Position numbers and translations under genes: made by a program
Assembly: GCA_964058805.1 (NCBI GenBank)
Contig: CAXKVV010002144.1
Location: 1 to 64,000 of the forward strand
Length of the DNA stretch: 64,000 bases
Direction: 5' to 3'
Origin: Schoenoplectus triqueter
Taxonomy: Eukaryota > Streptophyta > Magnoliopsida > Poales > Cyperaceae
Shown here: positions 35,933-48,107 of the stretch, piece by piece
How the letters are laid out: each line of letters starts with the position of its first letter
How positions within the stretch are numbered: position 1 is the stretch's first letter
The notes under the pieces: model-generated
The model's database searches: none
The model's input: the letters and a program-made list of their open reading frames with translations, nothing else
What the model was told of the DNA's origin: nothing

Positions 35933-36131
35933 GGGGAGGTACAAAAGTTTTTGAACTAAAAAATTAGTTCAAGCTCTCTGAGTCATTGATTTTACATCGA
36001 AATTTATAATAATTATTGAAAGTATGAATTTTAAATTTTAAATTTATTAAAAGTATAAATCTCGACGCAAAATCAACGGCTCCATAGAATTTTGAACCAA
36101 CTTTTTGATTCTAAGGCTTTTGTACCTCCCC
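35933..36131. mobile_element. MITE with GGGGAGGTACAAAAG ends (199 bp)
   Basis: GGGGAGGTACAAAAG at 35933 is inverted as CTTTTGTACCTCCCC ending at 36131. The interior is AT-rich with further complementary segments (TTTTTGAACTAAAAAATTAG against AACCAACTTTTTGATTC). Confidence 0.7.
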
Positions 36132-36681
36132 TGCCTTCATCATTTATCTGCTAGTTTGTTTTAGTATTTTTAAGTGAGTCAAACAAAAGTTATCTTATTT
36201 TAGTATTTTTAAGTGAATTAACAGAAGTTATTTGCACTATCATTTGTGGGGAGATAAATGAATCGGAATAATTTTAGGCCGTTTAATTTTTAATATCAAA
36301 TGATTAAGATATTTCTGTAGTATGATCAGAGAAAAATGTTATTCAGTGAAAATCATTATTGTTAATTAATAAATCAATGAAAATCCTTCTGATCTTATTT
36401 ATTTATTTATTATTTTATGTGTAAAAAAAATTGGTTCTAACATATCACTAGTCAGAAACATTTAAGATGCAGGTTTGTGCCAACAGCATATTATTCTAGT
36501 AAGAGATATATAAAGATTATTTTTAATTAATTTATAATAATATCTAATACTTGGAGAAGAATGCAAGTCAAGAAAAGAGGTTGAAGTAAATAGTACTTAT
36601 GTTTATTTTAAATTTAATTTTATAAATTTGAAAAAAAATAAACTTGAGTTAAAATATCAAGAAAAATACTTACCTGAGCTA

Positions 36682-37123
36682 AGCTGTTACGTAACAGCTC
36701 CAAGCCATTATAATGGATGTCCAAAACATAGTCAAATCCTTCAGAAATAAAGAAATCTGAGGGCTCCATTGTATGATGGCTCCAAGCAGTTACAATAGCT
36801 TATGCCTGAGACAAAATCAGAAAGAAAGAAAAGTCCTAGTGCTCTGTTTTCTAACGACTCCAAGTCGTTACAACGGATTAGTTCATTAGCTAAAATCATG
36901 ATGAAACAAATTTTCTAAAAGCTTCATTGTTTAACCGCTCCAAGCCATTACAACAGCTCAAGTTAATACTTAGTCAAATTCAGAGAGGAAGAAAAAAATC
37001 CGATGACTGTTGTGGAACCATTTTTTACCCGTTATAAGGGTTGCCCGTCTACTTAGACAAATAAATCAAAAAGAGATTCCCCAAGGGTAGCATTACATAA
37101 CGGTTTTAGAGTCGTTGTAACAG
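36682..37123. repeat. Periodic foldback motif array upstream of a TATA-like box
   Basis: A motif of the form TAAC-x-x-CTCCAAG-x-x-x-TTACAA occurs at 36692, 36776 (partial), 36852 and 36932, about 76-85 bases apart, with an inverted version at 37098-37123. Several are imperfect palindromes (TAACGACTCCAAGTCGTTA), and 36682-36699 is a perfect 18-bp palindrome, AGCTGTTACGTAACAGCT. The array is followed by TATTTAAAGG at 37150. The layout resembles a promoter with tandem upstream repeats, for instance in an LTR U3, but no LTR edges were found. Confidence 0.6.
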
Positions 37124-37149
37124 TTTAAGTCAATGTATTTCATTAAGCC

Positions 37150-37159
37150 TATTTAAAGG
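37150..37159 (+). promoter_or_regulatory. TATA-like box downstream of the motif array
   Basis: TATTTAAAGG sits about 27 bases after the last motif, followed by a leader-like stretch (CATTAGTTCTCATAGC, AGCAGCAGCCACC). No coding region follows, so an orphan or LTR promoter is possible. Confidence 0.3.
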
Positions 37160-37486
37160 GGCTGCTCCCATAATTTACACCATTAGTTCTCATAGCTATA
37201 TCTCATACATTCTAAGCAGCAGCCACCTTTCAGTAGAGAGCTTAATCTTGCTAAATCAAACTCATCACTCAATTCTACCTTCTCAAATCATTATATACCT
37301 TGATTGACTGAAAAAAAAAATCTATTGTTGTTATTGTTTGAATTTTGAGTGCTCCTTTTTATTTTTTTCTTTTGGTCTAGTCTATTTGCTTGGTGCAAGA
37401 GAGTTAGATTTAAATTTGTATTGAACATTTGTGTCGGTTCATTAGCGCAACCTAGTTGATGGTTATGAATTCCGAAGACGTAAGCG

Positions 37487-37760
37487 TTAGCATCCGCATC
37501 GATGTCGATTGTCAAAATTAAATTTTTATGCCACGTCATCAAATTGACAATTCATTTTAAGAGTGACATCCTTGAATAGAATGAAATTGTCAAAATGACA
37601 CTTTCATAATTAATTTTCTGCTCCTACGCTGACGTGGCTTGTCAAATGGACTGTCAAATTTAGACAATTGTCTAATTTTGCCTAGTCTCTGCATCCCTAA
37701 AATTTAAATGACAATTGTCAAATGAGATTTGACAGTCAATTTGACAATGGGATGCGGATG
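37487..37760. mobile_element. MITE-like element with GCATCCGCATC ends
   Basis: TTAGCATCCGCATC on the left and GATGCGGATGCTCTTAG on the right are inverted. The subterminal DNA on both sides is rich in TTGTCAAAT/ATTTGACAA. TTA flanks both ends and could be the target duplication. Confidence 0.55.
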
Positions 37761-38039
37761 CTCTTAGTCTTTTTTTCATTGCATTTTTTAGTATTGAGAT
37801 TGATGTGATAGAATTAGGCCATTTGAATTTATAATCGAAAAATAGTCCAAACGGTTTTAAAATATGCAATTGTTGTCTACGCTATACTAATAACACTTTA
37901 ATTGATATGCAATGACACAATTGATATTACGATAGATCAAAATATTATTTTCAATTAATTCAGTAAAGAAGTTCGAGTTAAAGATTTTTTGAACAAATAA
38001 ATAAACTAGTCAGTAGTTTTGTTTTTGATAACATAAATA

Positions 38040-38437
38040 TAGGTATAAATTATTGACCCGATCTGATTCGACATGACCTGAAAATAAATGGATCAGGTCG
38101 GATTCGGTCAACCCGATCTGACCCAATTAATTATATTTTTGAAGTAATTTTATGATTTAGTATTAATTAAAACTTAATATATATTAATTATACACTAATT
38201 AAGATTAATTATAAAAAATTAATATTTAATTACTTAAAATAATATGGAAATAATTACTATATATTTAATTATTTTACATGGGTCGGATCGGATCGACTCA
38301 TAATCTGGTCAAGTCGGGTATGGATCAAGATTTTTTAACTCGAATGTAATTGGATCAGTTCGGGTCGGTCCAAGAAAATAATAAAATAATAATAACCCAA
38401 CCCGAACCCTATCCGACCCGACCCATTGACATCCCTA
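38040..38437. mobile_element. hAT-like 'GGGTCGG' element with exact 8-bp duplication (398 bp)
   Basis: Termini TAGGTATAAATTATTGACC and CCCATTGACATCCCTA; flanks are an exact CATAAATA at 38032-38039 and 38438-38445. This is the same family as 6742 and 11904, in inverted orientation. Interior AT-rich with TTAATTA repeats. Confidence 0.85.
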
Positions 38438-38514
38438 CATAAATAAAAACTTCTATCACCAAGTATTAATTATTTTCTATAATATATGCACATTTGAGGT
38501 ACAAGAAAGGGGAT

Positions 38515-38675
38515 GAATATCCTCTAAAGTACTCTATGATAGAGTAACTATCTGAACTCACTATGATCGTCAGATTTATATTATGGGCTATCTAAACTCA
38601 ATCTTCATTCTTAGATTCACATGGCCCACTCAAATACAAACATTTTACCTATAGAGTACTCTAGGAGATGTGAAT
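38515..38675. mobile_element. Short MITE with ATCCTCTAAAGTACTCTA ends, copy 1
   Basis: The left end has CTCTAAAGTACTCTATGATA and the right end has ATAGAGTACTCTAGGAGATG, which are inverted. The interior has paired segments (GGGCTATCTAAACTCAATCT). Confidence 0.6.
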
Positions 38676-38861
38676 TTCAAAAAGGCGCAGTCACCGCTAA
38701 AAGAGTTTAAATGAACTTTGATTAAAATATACAATTTTCATATTACAATTATATTTTTACATATTTATATGTAAAAAAGAATCAATTGATTTTTTTATAA
38801 TGAAAAATACAAATATTCTACTTTTTTGTCTCATTTTTGCCCCCCCCCCCAACTATTACGG

Positions 38862-39030
38862 ATCCAATTTCTCTATAGTACTCTATCATAAAGTAACTGT
38901 CTAAAGTCTTAATGGTTTTTGAATTTAAATCACGAGCTGTCTGAAGTCACATCTTCACCCTAAATTCATGGGGCTCACTTTATTTGAGCATTTTTATTTT
39001 TATAAAGTACTTTAAAAGATATGAATTTAG
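38862..39030. mobile_element. Short MITE with the same ends, copy 2
   Basis: It carries TATAGTACTCTATCATAAAG on the left and ATAAAGTACTTTAAAAGATA on the right, with CTGTCTGAAGTCACATCTTC in the interior, parallel to copy 1 about 190 bases away. Confidence 0.55.
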
Positions 39031-41559
39031 CTACTACTGACAAAAGATATTTTTAAGAAAAAAAAAACTTAAATTTACAATACGAATAGATGAAATGGAT
39101 AAGGTTGCCCACGAGCGAGCTAAACCGAGTCGAGCTGAAATCAAGCTAAGCTGACTCGAACTTGGGCCGAGCTCAAATATTATAATTTTCATACTTATTC
39201 TAATATAATTATAAATAATTAGAGTTAATATAATTAATATTTTATTAATTATATAATAAAATTAAAAAATATATTTAATATTTTTACATTATCATCACAA
39301 TTATAACGTAAATAAGTATATTTTTCTCATTTTTTTAAAAAATATTAATTAATTTATCTATATTTTACTGATTTTAAAATAATAATGAGATATTGACAAG
39401 TCAAATCAAAATAAGCCATTAAAAATAATGACGAACTTGAATCGAACTGATAAAAAATCAAGTTGAACTCAGAGATGAGCCATAAAAATATCGAACCCAA
39501 CTCAAAAGAGTCACTAACTTTTTGTGCCAACTCTAAGAATGAAGATCATTGTTGTAACCGCGTGCGGGCATGTGCTGGTCGTGCCGCGCAGCAGGGATGT
39601 ACTTCCAATCCATGAAGGAGTGGAAAAGCGAACGAACAAGGCCTAATTATGGCCCGTTCGATTATAAGGTTTTCATAAAACTTTGATAAACCAAGATAAT
39701 GGCTTCCTCCATTTATATCTCTGCAAGCCACGACGGATAGAGCTAGCAAAAAAAAATATCGTGGCTGATTTATGATTCGCTTATTATTAACTTGTTTGTT
39801 AAGAGATCGAATCATTAATGAACTAAATCGTTAACTTTGTTAAGTTAATGAGCTGAATTTGAATTTAAACTATTCGGCTCATTTGGTTTGATAAACTAAT
39901 ATAATTTATTATTTATATTATTTTATTATAGTTTTTTAGCACAATAAATAGTTTATAGTATGATATATACTAAATTACTATGTCAAAATTTGTGTGAAAT
40001 ATATTATTATTAGTTATTTTATTATTTTTTATAAATTTTAATAAAAATATCATAAAAAATATTATTAATTATTAAATGAGGCTTAATGAACTAGTTCAGT
40101 CAGTTCGTTAACTTAAAGAATCGATCTTAAGTCAAAACTTTTAACTCAAAAATAATTAACAAGTTAGCTCGACTCGAGTTATTAATCTAATGAATGAACA
40201 CGAACTTGATCCAACTAAATTAGTTTACAGCGTCGGCGGAAAGATTATGGAGAAATATTGAAAAGGTCAAGTGAAAACAGTGTTTGGTGGAATTTTTTCA
40301 CATCAAGAATATGATAATTGATAAGTTGTCTCCCTTTTTTGGTTTTCTACTACTAAAGTGGAGCCCAAGTACGCACAAGAAAATATGTAAAGAGTTTTAT
40401 AAATATTAGAAATTTTATTTTTTGTGAATTATTTATTAAATAATGAGTCTCTCATCCTGAAAATATAATCCGAGTGGATTTTTCTCGAACTGCAGCTTTC
40501 TAAATAAAGGTTCGTTTTTTAGATGATTTTAGGATCAAAGTTATAGCAATGCTATAATTCAAGATTAAAAAAAATCGAACGTTAAATTGGACCAGTCCTG
40601 CCTTGCCATCGCTTTCAGTGTGAAAACACCGAATCGAACAGGGTCTAAAGTCTAAACGTTGAATTTCGATCGGATCTAATCTGAATTTGTTTGAATTTGA
40701 TGCATGGCCTAATTTCTCTCAGACGTGACAGATTAATATATTCATAAAGAACGAATTAATTATGATGGCGATATGAGATGATAAAATCAACTGGTGTGTT
40801 TTCCCTGTGAATTCCCCGTGATGCACCTGCCTTGTTTATTTTTCTGGTTGAACAATCGGGACTTAAAATTGTCCTCTTTTATATAAAAAAATACAAATTT
40901 TCATTTTTTTTTTGTTGATCAGGCCTCTTATATATTAAAAAATTGTATGGTGTTTGGGTTATTTTTCAAGGCAGAAGTTTTAAGTCCTCGAAACATTTTT
41001 TCGCTTTAAAAAAAAAACTAAAGCGGGCACCTTTTTTTTTTTTAAATAACAGTTGTCATTTGTCAATGACAATTTGCGCCACCAATGTTGACTATGTCCT
41101 ATCGATTTCCATGTAAGCAGAATTAGCTGTGAGAGAAGAAAAATAGAATGTTTGGGTTAGAGTACACGATCAATTTAATAATGGGATGTGAATATTCTAA
41201 CTTAAAACTAAAATTTCCAAAGATATTTACAGGAAATGAAATCAAGCGCAACCAATAATACAATACGTTTCATATAAAATTCTTCATTATCTCTCTCCAG
41301 CCTGATTTCCTTGTAGCTGGTCTCAAAATCTCCGTCAATTTCATAATAGTTAATATGAAAAGGGGGGAAAAGTGACGCTATTGTAAAAATAGTATAATTA
41401 CTGCACTTGCTTGCCGTGGACGGTAATTTATTAAAAAGATGTATGATGGACGTCAGCTTTGGAGAATTTTTTTTCTTTTCTTTTTTCCCTACGACTGATT
41501 TATTAATGAAAAACCTTTGGTTGGTCCGGGGAAAACATGTTGCTCCGGAAATCTTCTTG
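39031..41559. other. Spacer with decayed hAT-like sequence
   Basis: 39096-39530 has GAGTCGAGCTGAAAT-type motifs shared with the element in intron 2 of the b561/DOMON gene, and 39770-40225 has ATCG/GAACTAA-type repeats of the same flavour; neither has clear ends. Around 39540-39640 is a GC-richer patch with a short minus-strand frame that matches nothing. The rest is AT-rich. Confidence 0.35.
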
Positions 41560-41875
41560 ACAATCTTGATGACCAATTCTATATAAATTTATAAAAAATA
41601 TAAAAAAATTAACTTATAAGTTCATCATGGTTTAAATTTTATATAATTTGAATGCAATTTAATGTTTTATCAAAGACCATAAAATTAAAACCGTTAAAAT
41701 TATTATATATTTTTTTATATCTCGTGATAGAATATCAAATGACACTCAAATTATATAAAATTTGAAATACAATCAATTCATAAATTTGAGAATATATTTT
41801 AACATTTTTTTAAAAAAATTTACTTTTATAATTTATATATTAAATTGGTTATCAAAATTGTCAAAATAACTAGTG
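41560..41875. mobile_element. Foldback MITE, 'GTTATTTTGACAA' family, copy 5
   Basis: Left TTGACAATCTTGATGACCAA and right TTGGTTATCAAAATTGTCAA are inverted. The core arms include TTTTATCAAAGACCATAAAA and facing GATAGAATATCAAATGACAC. Confidence 0.65.
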
Positions 41876-43635
41876 TTAACTGTTAAGATGTCACTATCAG
41901 CCTTTTTCGGGCCCGGCTCATTTTTGTGTGCATTGGGATTGATTGGGCTAATGGGCTGGACCGTGGTTCATGACTTCTTTTCTGGTCTATACGGTTGCTA
42001 CTGTCTTATTTTTCTTCCGTGTTTTTTGAATTCTAATCCTTTGCTGCTTAGTATCGTGAAACATAATATATGATTCGTTGGATTACTTTAAATTTCATAT
42101 TGGTGTAAATCACAAGATACAACAGACTACGTCATACGCTGCACCGTGCTGCATGCACATCAGAGAATAAGAATTCATGCTTTTACTTTTTAGTACTCTC
42201 AAGTGTTATCGAGTTAATGACCAGATACATACATCAGTGATAGATGCAGCCTGCTTAATAAGTCCGTGCATATCATATATATAAGTGTTAAATTCTCAAT
42301 TTAATTAAATATAAGAGAAAATTTCTCAATTAAGATTAGACACTTATAATTTTAAATTATATATTTTTATTTTAAAAAGCTTACTATTTACAGGCAGGTC
42401 CGTCCCTAGCATGTACTATAATTGCTACCTTCTAGTATCGTTAATATTAATTATTAAATTAATAGGTAATTCCAATAGCAAGTGTAGGTGTAGGCGTCGC
42501 ATAATTAGTGATAACAGATGGATTCACATCCGCTATCATATTTATTTCTATGCATAATTTTGCTTTTTTTTTGTCTATGCTAATGGGTTCCACAATTTAA
42601 AAAACTCTCTTATTGGCCGTTTAAATAAATTCAATGGACTCAAAAAACTATGGCACAATCCTAAAAATATATTTTTATGGCAGCAAATTGAAATCCGATA
42701 ACGGAGTGATAGGAACGTCCTGTCTCTCTCCATAGAGAGACTCACTTTGATGGCAGAGCACTAAATCTTCATTTATTAGCGATATGGTCAACTTTATTAA
42801 AAAAATCTTTCATCCAGAGTTCAAATCATTGTCTAACTTTTTTTCTTATCGTCTTCCTGCAAAATATAATCTTTCCAAACTTTTGAATTATGCGTAGCAT
42901 TCATTTTTTATGGATCTATAATCTTTATTTTTCCGAATTTATTATGGAGAGACGTCCAAATTTTGCAAAAAATCATCTGAAGGATAAAAAAAAATACCAG
43001 ACTTAAAAGGGAGCTCCTGTATAAAAAAGACAATTAGTGACATTCTCATTGCACTTGCCATGTCGTTTTAAACATAGTGTACATGTTCAGGGTTTCTTTG
43101 CCAATACGCAAAAAAAAAAGTGCCCAACAAAACTCGAGCTAGAGCGCAATCTCATTAGTTAGTAGATAAATGAATTACACATTGAATCTTACATCTTAGA
43201 AACAAGAAGTGAAACTGGGTTCAGGTCAGTGCAATTATAAAAACAAAGAGTTTCGAATTCTAGACAGTCAACTCGTATTGTGGGTAGATCAATCAGTCTG
43301 ATACCGTTCAGAATTAAGATTGCTTGACAGCTGGACAAATTTCTGGACTCTCGAATAAAAGAAATGCCGCCCAGATTTGGCATAGACTCTCCAATTACTC
43401 CATTCAATTAAGATATTTGAACCAAAAATTTGCATCTCAGCTGTCACTATCTCATTGATTTTTGAACAATTTGAAAGAGCATTAACATTCAACATTCATA
43501 ATAAAAGAAAGATTCAATAGCAAAGCAGCACTAAACCTACTCAAATAAGCAAACAACATCCGCGCAGTACGGGAACTCGTTCTTGCAAAATTTACATGGA
43601 CTTGCCATCCACCTTAATCTGAAAATGCCTCATAA
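41876..43635. other. Spacer downstream of the TIM22-like gene
   Basis: Mostly AT-rich non-coding DNA. Short open frames at 41873 and 43189-43495 are not recognisable. The last few hundred bases are probably the 3' UTR of the minus-strand gene ending at 43636. Confidence 0.35.
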
Positions 43636-46221
43636 TCAGACTGAAGAAGCGTGCTTAGACAAAGATTTGCAGAATGAAGAGAACCCCTCCATGATACCAG
43701 CATGAAGAGGGAGAGGCAGGGTGAATGGAGGAAGCACATCTAGTCGGGGGTCTGCATTAATATGAGTAATGCTATGTGGAGAAGGGGCAGCAGTTGCATT
43801 CTGCTGCCTGTTAAGCACTTCCATCACGCATGAAAAAGTACCAAAAGTCAAGCAGCTCTGCAGAAGCTGCTGTGGTGCTCCTGTTTTTAAAAAAAAAAAT
43901 AGCAAAGAGGATGAAGTTGGACTGATACCTTTATTCAGTCATATTGTTCTGGTCATAGCACATGTCAAAACTGCATATCAGAGGTACTGTCTAATTTTTA
44001 CATCTTCTACTACTGATAAAAGCATGTATATGAAAAAGGTGCAGCTAATCTAACTTTAGTTTAATGATTAACATTCTTTTTTAAATTGTTTTATATCCAA
44101 GTTAATTTTTTGGGTATATTTGTGATTAAGGCAACCTAAAGCCAGTATTATAAGTGAAAACTATAACAAAAAATTAACTCGTTGCTGTACATTTATAACT
44201 AATATGCTTATCATTCAAATTAGGTACCATCATTCATGGTATGCAGACTATGAAGATGAAATAGTAGAAGATAAAATCAAAATTGAGCTCTGCAGAATAC
44301 CAGGAAAGCTCAAAGCAAGCCCAGTGCAGCAACCAGCCACTCCTGCATTGAAGACTGAAACCCAAAAGAGAAGTTAGCTTAACAGCAATGGTGTTGAAGA
44401 CAGTCTCAGAAGAGTGATTTACTTACCATCATCCTTTTTACGTAGCTGCCTCAAAAAGCAAAGCATGAAACTTTGGATGCCAGAGAGAACTGCAAATGTC
44501 TGATAAACCAAACATGAAAGAGTTATTTTTGTTGCCAGATAATGCATGGTGCAAATAAACCGATACAGAGTAATATTCTCAAGATTTTGACTACTTGCAT
44601 GCTCAATATGCATTAGCCATGTGTTTTACATAATGCTGGTGCAAGCAAAAGCCTCATTTCAAAATCTTACATTCTTTGGATCAGGTTGATTCTTGACTAA
44701 CTCATCAAGTATCATCCTTGATTTGAAAAAAAAAAGGATATATAATCCAGCTCAGCACTTAATGTTTTTACTCAAAAGGATATAGAATCATCCTTGGTAG
44801 GTTCTTTTACTCAAAATCATGTTTAAAAATTAAAATCAAGCTAGTGTACCAGCACAACACTTAATGTTTCTATTTAATTAAAAAAAAACTTTACAAGCAT
44901 GCAAACAGACAGATTAAAAACTTTTCCTGAGAAAGATATGTCTGAAGGGGCAAAAAAAATGAAATATGATGCAAATAAAATCTTGTTCTGAGAGATATTA
45001 AAGCAGAATTTACTTATTCAAACATATTGTTGTATGCCTGGAGTTACAAATTTATACTAATTCAATTAAACCAGTTATTACATCTCAACCATGCAAGAAT
45101 GCATGTGAATATGCACTGCTATTGAACTGAAAGCAATTTCTTCTACTTTACCTTGGCAGAAGATCCTGCTTCAGCAAAAGAACCTTTAAAGCCTTTCTTA
45201 GTAATCAACCCTCTACCTGAAGAAAAATAATTTAGATGAACATCCATTCAGGTAACAAAAGAAGTAAACAAAGGCCATTATCAAGTGCTTCACTGTTTTC
45301 ATTGCAAATTACAGTGTGTTGCTTTTAACTCTTGACCTCACTGAAATTAAGATAGCTAATTATTATGAACTCTGGGAATTGAACATAATGGGTTCACGAG
45401 TTAGATCATATCGTATAATTCTTGTAATCTGAATATTTAGGGCTTGAACAATATTTCCCCCTTTTCCTTACTGGTTTCAATTAATTTGAATTATTTCATC
45501 TTCAAACAACAGTGCACATCTTTTCCCCTTTTAGTAAAGGTCTCATACTCAACTGCATTAAAATAATTGTGACAATGCTCATCCTTTTTCCCCTGAGTTA
45601 AGTTCCACACTTTCCTCTGCATTTAACTTATCTGTTTTTTGCAACACTTTTTTTTCTTAGTAAACGAAATTATTGACTCCGAAAATCTTGGTAATTTCAT
45701 TAATTTCAGTTGTGATGATGCAAATTGCAACAGGACAGCAATGAACCTAAATTTTGTCAGAAGATAATCACAAAACCTACATTGAGCATTACATTTACCA
45801 ACATCACAAATTTTATTAACAGAACTTATTAAACCCTAACACTAAAACCCTAGTTCGGATAATATATTAGGCTATCTGATCTCACATATCAGATCAGCAC
45901 CATTTTATGTAAGCTGGTAAGGTACAACCCTATAATACACAAATCCGATGCTCACGATGTTATCACAGATAAACGCAGATAAATCGAACAGTAGCATTAA
46001 CAAAAGATAGCTAGCAATGCAACAAAGAACAAACCATATCCAAAGATGGAACCCAGAACGGCACCTCCAACGGCATCGCAAGCAAACCTGGTCACACACA
46101 CTAACGGCCCCGGCGCCGAAACCACCACACCGTTAGGGTTAGGGCTAACATTTCCGTCCCCGTAGTTGTCGCTCTGTTCCTCTCCGTCGGAATCGATCTC
46201 CGGTTTCCGAGATGACGCCAT
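43636..46221 (-). CDS. Tim17/Tim22/Tim23 family protein, TIM22/HP20-like
   Basis: Five minus-strand exons, 46221-46035, 45216-45152, 44499-44427, 44354-44301 and 43880-43636, join in phase with GT-AG introns to give 207 residues. The N-terminus (about 35 residues) is hydrophilic and acidic, then VCVTRFACDAVGGAVLGSIF and ITKKGFKGSFAEAGSSAKTF lead into [40 protein letters not shown] and LLQSCLTFGTFSCVMEVLNR. The GAVLGS and GAxxG-type segments and four hydrophobic stretches fit the PRAT (preprotein and amino acid transporter) fold. The closest group I recall is the Arabidopsis HP20/TIM22-2 type, which has been placed in the chloroplast inner envelope import machinery for proteins without cleavable transit peptides, or alternatively in mitochondria. 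The Cys pair in AGCCTG is conserved in that group. The C-terminal FSSFCKSLSK tail is also typical. No damage seen. Confidence 0.9.
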
Positions 46222-46534
46222 ATCGACAGCTAGCTCTAATAAGATCTTTTCTTCGCTGTCGTCGCAGCGCCGATAGAGGATGGCTTGTACCGATAGCGTC
46301 TCCTCCGTTTTTGAAGAGATAACTTACTGATTCCGATATTTTGATGTATTATAAGAAAACATTTTGTGTAACGGGTTAAGTGACAAGATTTGAATAGTCA
46401 AGGTTTTGGCTCCACATGTCAGAAACCTACCAATTGTGCTATTTGATTTTCCGTGTCTACTACTGCCTAGCGCCCATTTGTGTCCTCTGACGTGCGTCAA
46501 GGTGCAGTGTAAAAAACATGTCACTATTCTTTAA
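46222..46534 (-). other. Promoter/leader side of the TIM22-like gene
   Basis: The first about 100 bases upstream of the start codon are GC-richer (CTGTCGTCGCAGCGCCG), likely 5' UTR. No TATA box is obvious. The rest is spacer. Confidence 0.35.
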
Positions 46535-47568
46535 GCGTGCGTTTGACAAATTAAGAAATAATTTTCGAGTAATAGAATAGTGTTTTTTTTAAAAAGTGAT
46601 AGAAGAATTATATTTTTAACTATTTATAAGAGTGAAAATATTGTTTGACGGTTGTTAATCAGAATAGTTAAAATATGAATAATTATGATATTAATAATGA
46701 TGATGATAATAAAAATAATAGTAAAATAAAAATTATATTCATGATCATGATAATAATAACTATAGTCATAATCATAATAATATAATAATATAACCATAAC
46801 CAGAATGATAATAATATAATAATAAAAAATTATAATTATAATCATAATTATAATTATAATAATAATTATAATCATAACTATAATCATAATATAATCATAT
46901 AATACAACATAATAAAATAATAATAAGAAGAAGAAATAATAATAATCATAGTCATAATCATCATAATATAATAATATAATCATAATCATAATCAAAATAT
47001 AATAAAATAATAATAATAAATAATCATAATTATAATAATATAACCATAACCATAATCATAATATATTATAATAATATAATAATAAATAATCATGATCATA
47101 ATAAAATAATTATATTTATATTCATAATAGAATAATATAATACTAAAATTATATTTATTATAATAGAATAATAATAAATAATATAATAATACTAACAGTG
47201 TGATAATATATAATAATAATTATTTTAATAATATAATAATATTAATAGTGATGATAATATAATAATAATCATAATTTAATAATAATAATATAATGATAAT
47301 AATAATAATAATAATAAATAATAATCATAATATTAATATAATAATAAATTATAATCATAATCATAATATAATAATATAATACAATATAATCAAACAATAA
47401 TCACTATTCCAACAAGAGCTAATCCGATATTTCACCTATAAGTTGTATACCAGATTAGCACTATTCCGCACTCTTCTACTTAGTCTAAAATTTATTTGGT
47501 AAATTAATTCATCAGAATAGCAATTCTATTCCTACTTTTTGCTATTTTATGGAGTGTCAAACAGACCC
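46535..47568. mobile_element. MITE swollen by an ATA/ATC microsatellite (1,034 bp)
   Basis: Ends GCGTGCGTTTGACA (left) and TGTCAAACAGACCC (right) are related inverted repeats flanked by TAA at 46532-46534 and 47569-47571, as in PIF/Harbinger-type MITEs. The subterminal AATAGAATAGTG and CACTATTCC/GAATAGC segments also pair. Between about 46675 and 47395 the sequence is almost entirely A, T and occasional C or G in ATA, ATAATC and TAATAA units. Long open frames there are repeat artefacts. Confidence 0.7.
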
Positions 47569-47574
47569 TAAGAG

Positions 47575-47735
47575 AAGGGATCGGTTGACAATGGGTTATT
47601 TTGACAACTTTGACAATAAACCTCTAAATAAAAATAAAAATAATTAAAAATAAAAAAAATTATAGATGTGTTCTTCTACTTTTAGATTGATGGTTCTTCA
47701 AATTTCATGCAATTTCATTATCGTTTGATAGTCCA
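47575..47735. mobile_element. Foldback MITE, 'GTTATTTTGACAA' family, truncated copy 6
   Basis: GGATCGGTTGACAATGGGTT, TTTTGACAACTTTGACAATA and the core TTATCGTTTGATAGTCCATC are present; the second half is missing after about 47735. Confidence 0.55.
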
Positions 47736-48106
47736 TCACATAAGGTAACTCCCCCTTAATCTTTACTCCCACTATCTCCATACACTTATTGCATATAGTA
47801 TGATAAAACAAAAATAATAATATGAATATAACAAGCCACAGTAATTTGAACCTCAAAGAGCAATTATAATGTTTTGAATAAAAAAATGATAACAATAATA
47901 TAACAAAGACAATTCAAATAATCAAGCACAAATATTCAAGACATTACATAAGCATGCAAAACTCAAACAAGTTAAAACATACATAGCCATAGTAATCAAA
48001 GCATAACTCTCATCTCACAAAATGGTAAAACCAAAATTAAAAGATAAAAGTACAAAGAAAATCCTAAGAAAAATAAGTAAAAGGAGTAAAAAGATTGATC
48101 TTCATG
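47736..48106. other. AT-rich spacer, nothing recognised
   Basis: Non-coding stretch between a truncated MITE and the retroelement ORF remnant. Confidence 0.35.
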
Positions 48107-48107
48107 C

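Noticed and set aside
46624..46995. 123-codon frame of Ile, Tyr, Met and Asp
   Set aside because: It is a translation of the ATA/ATC microsatellite.
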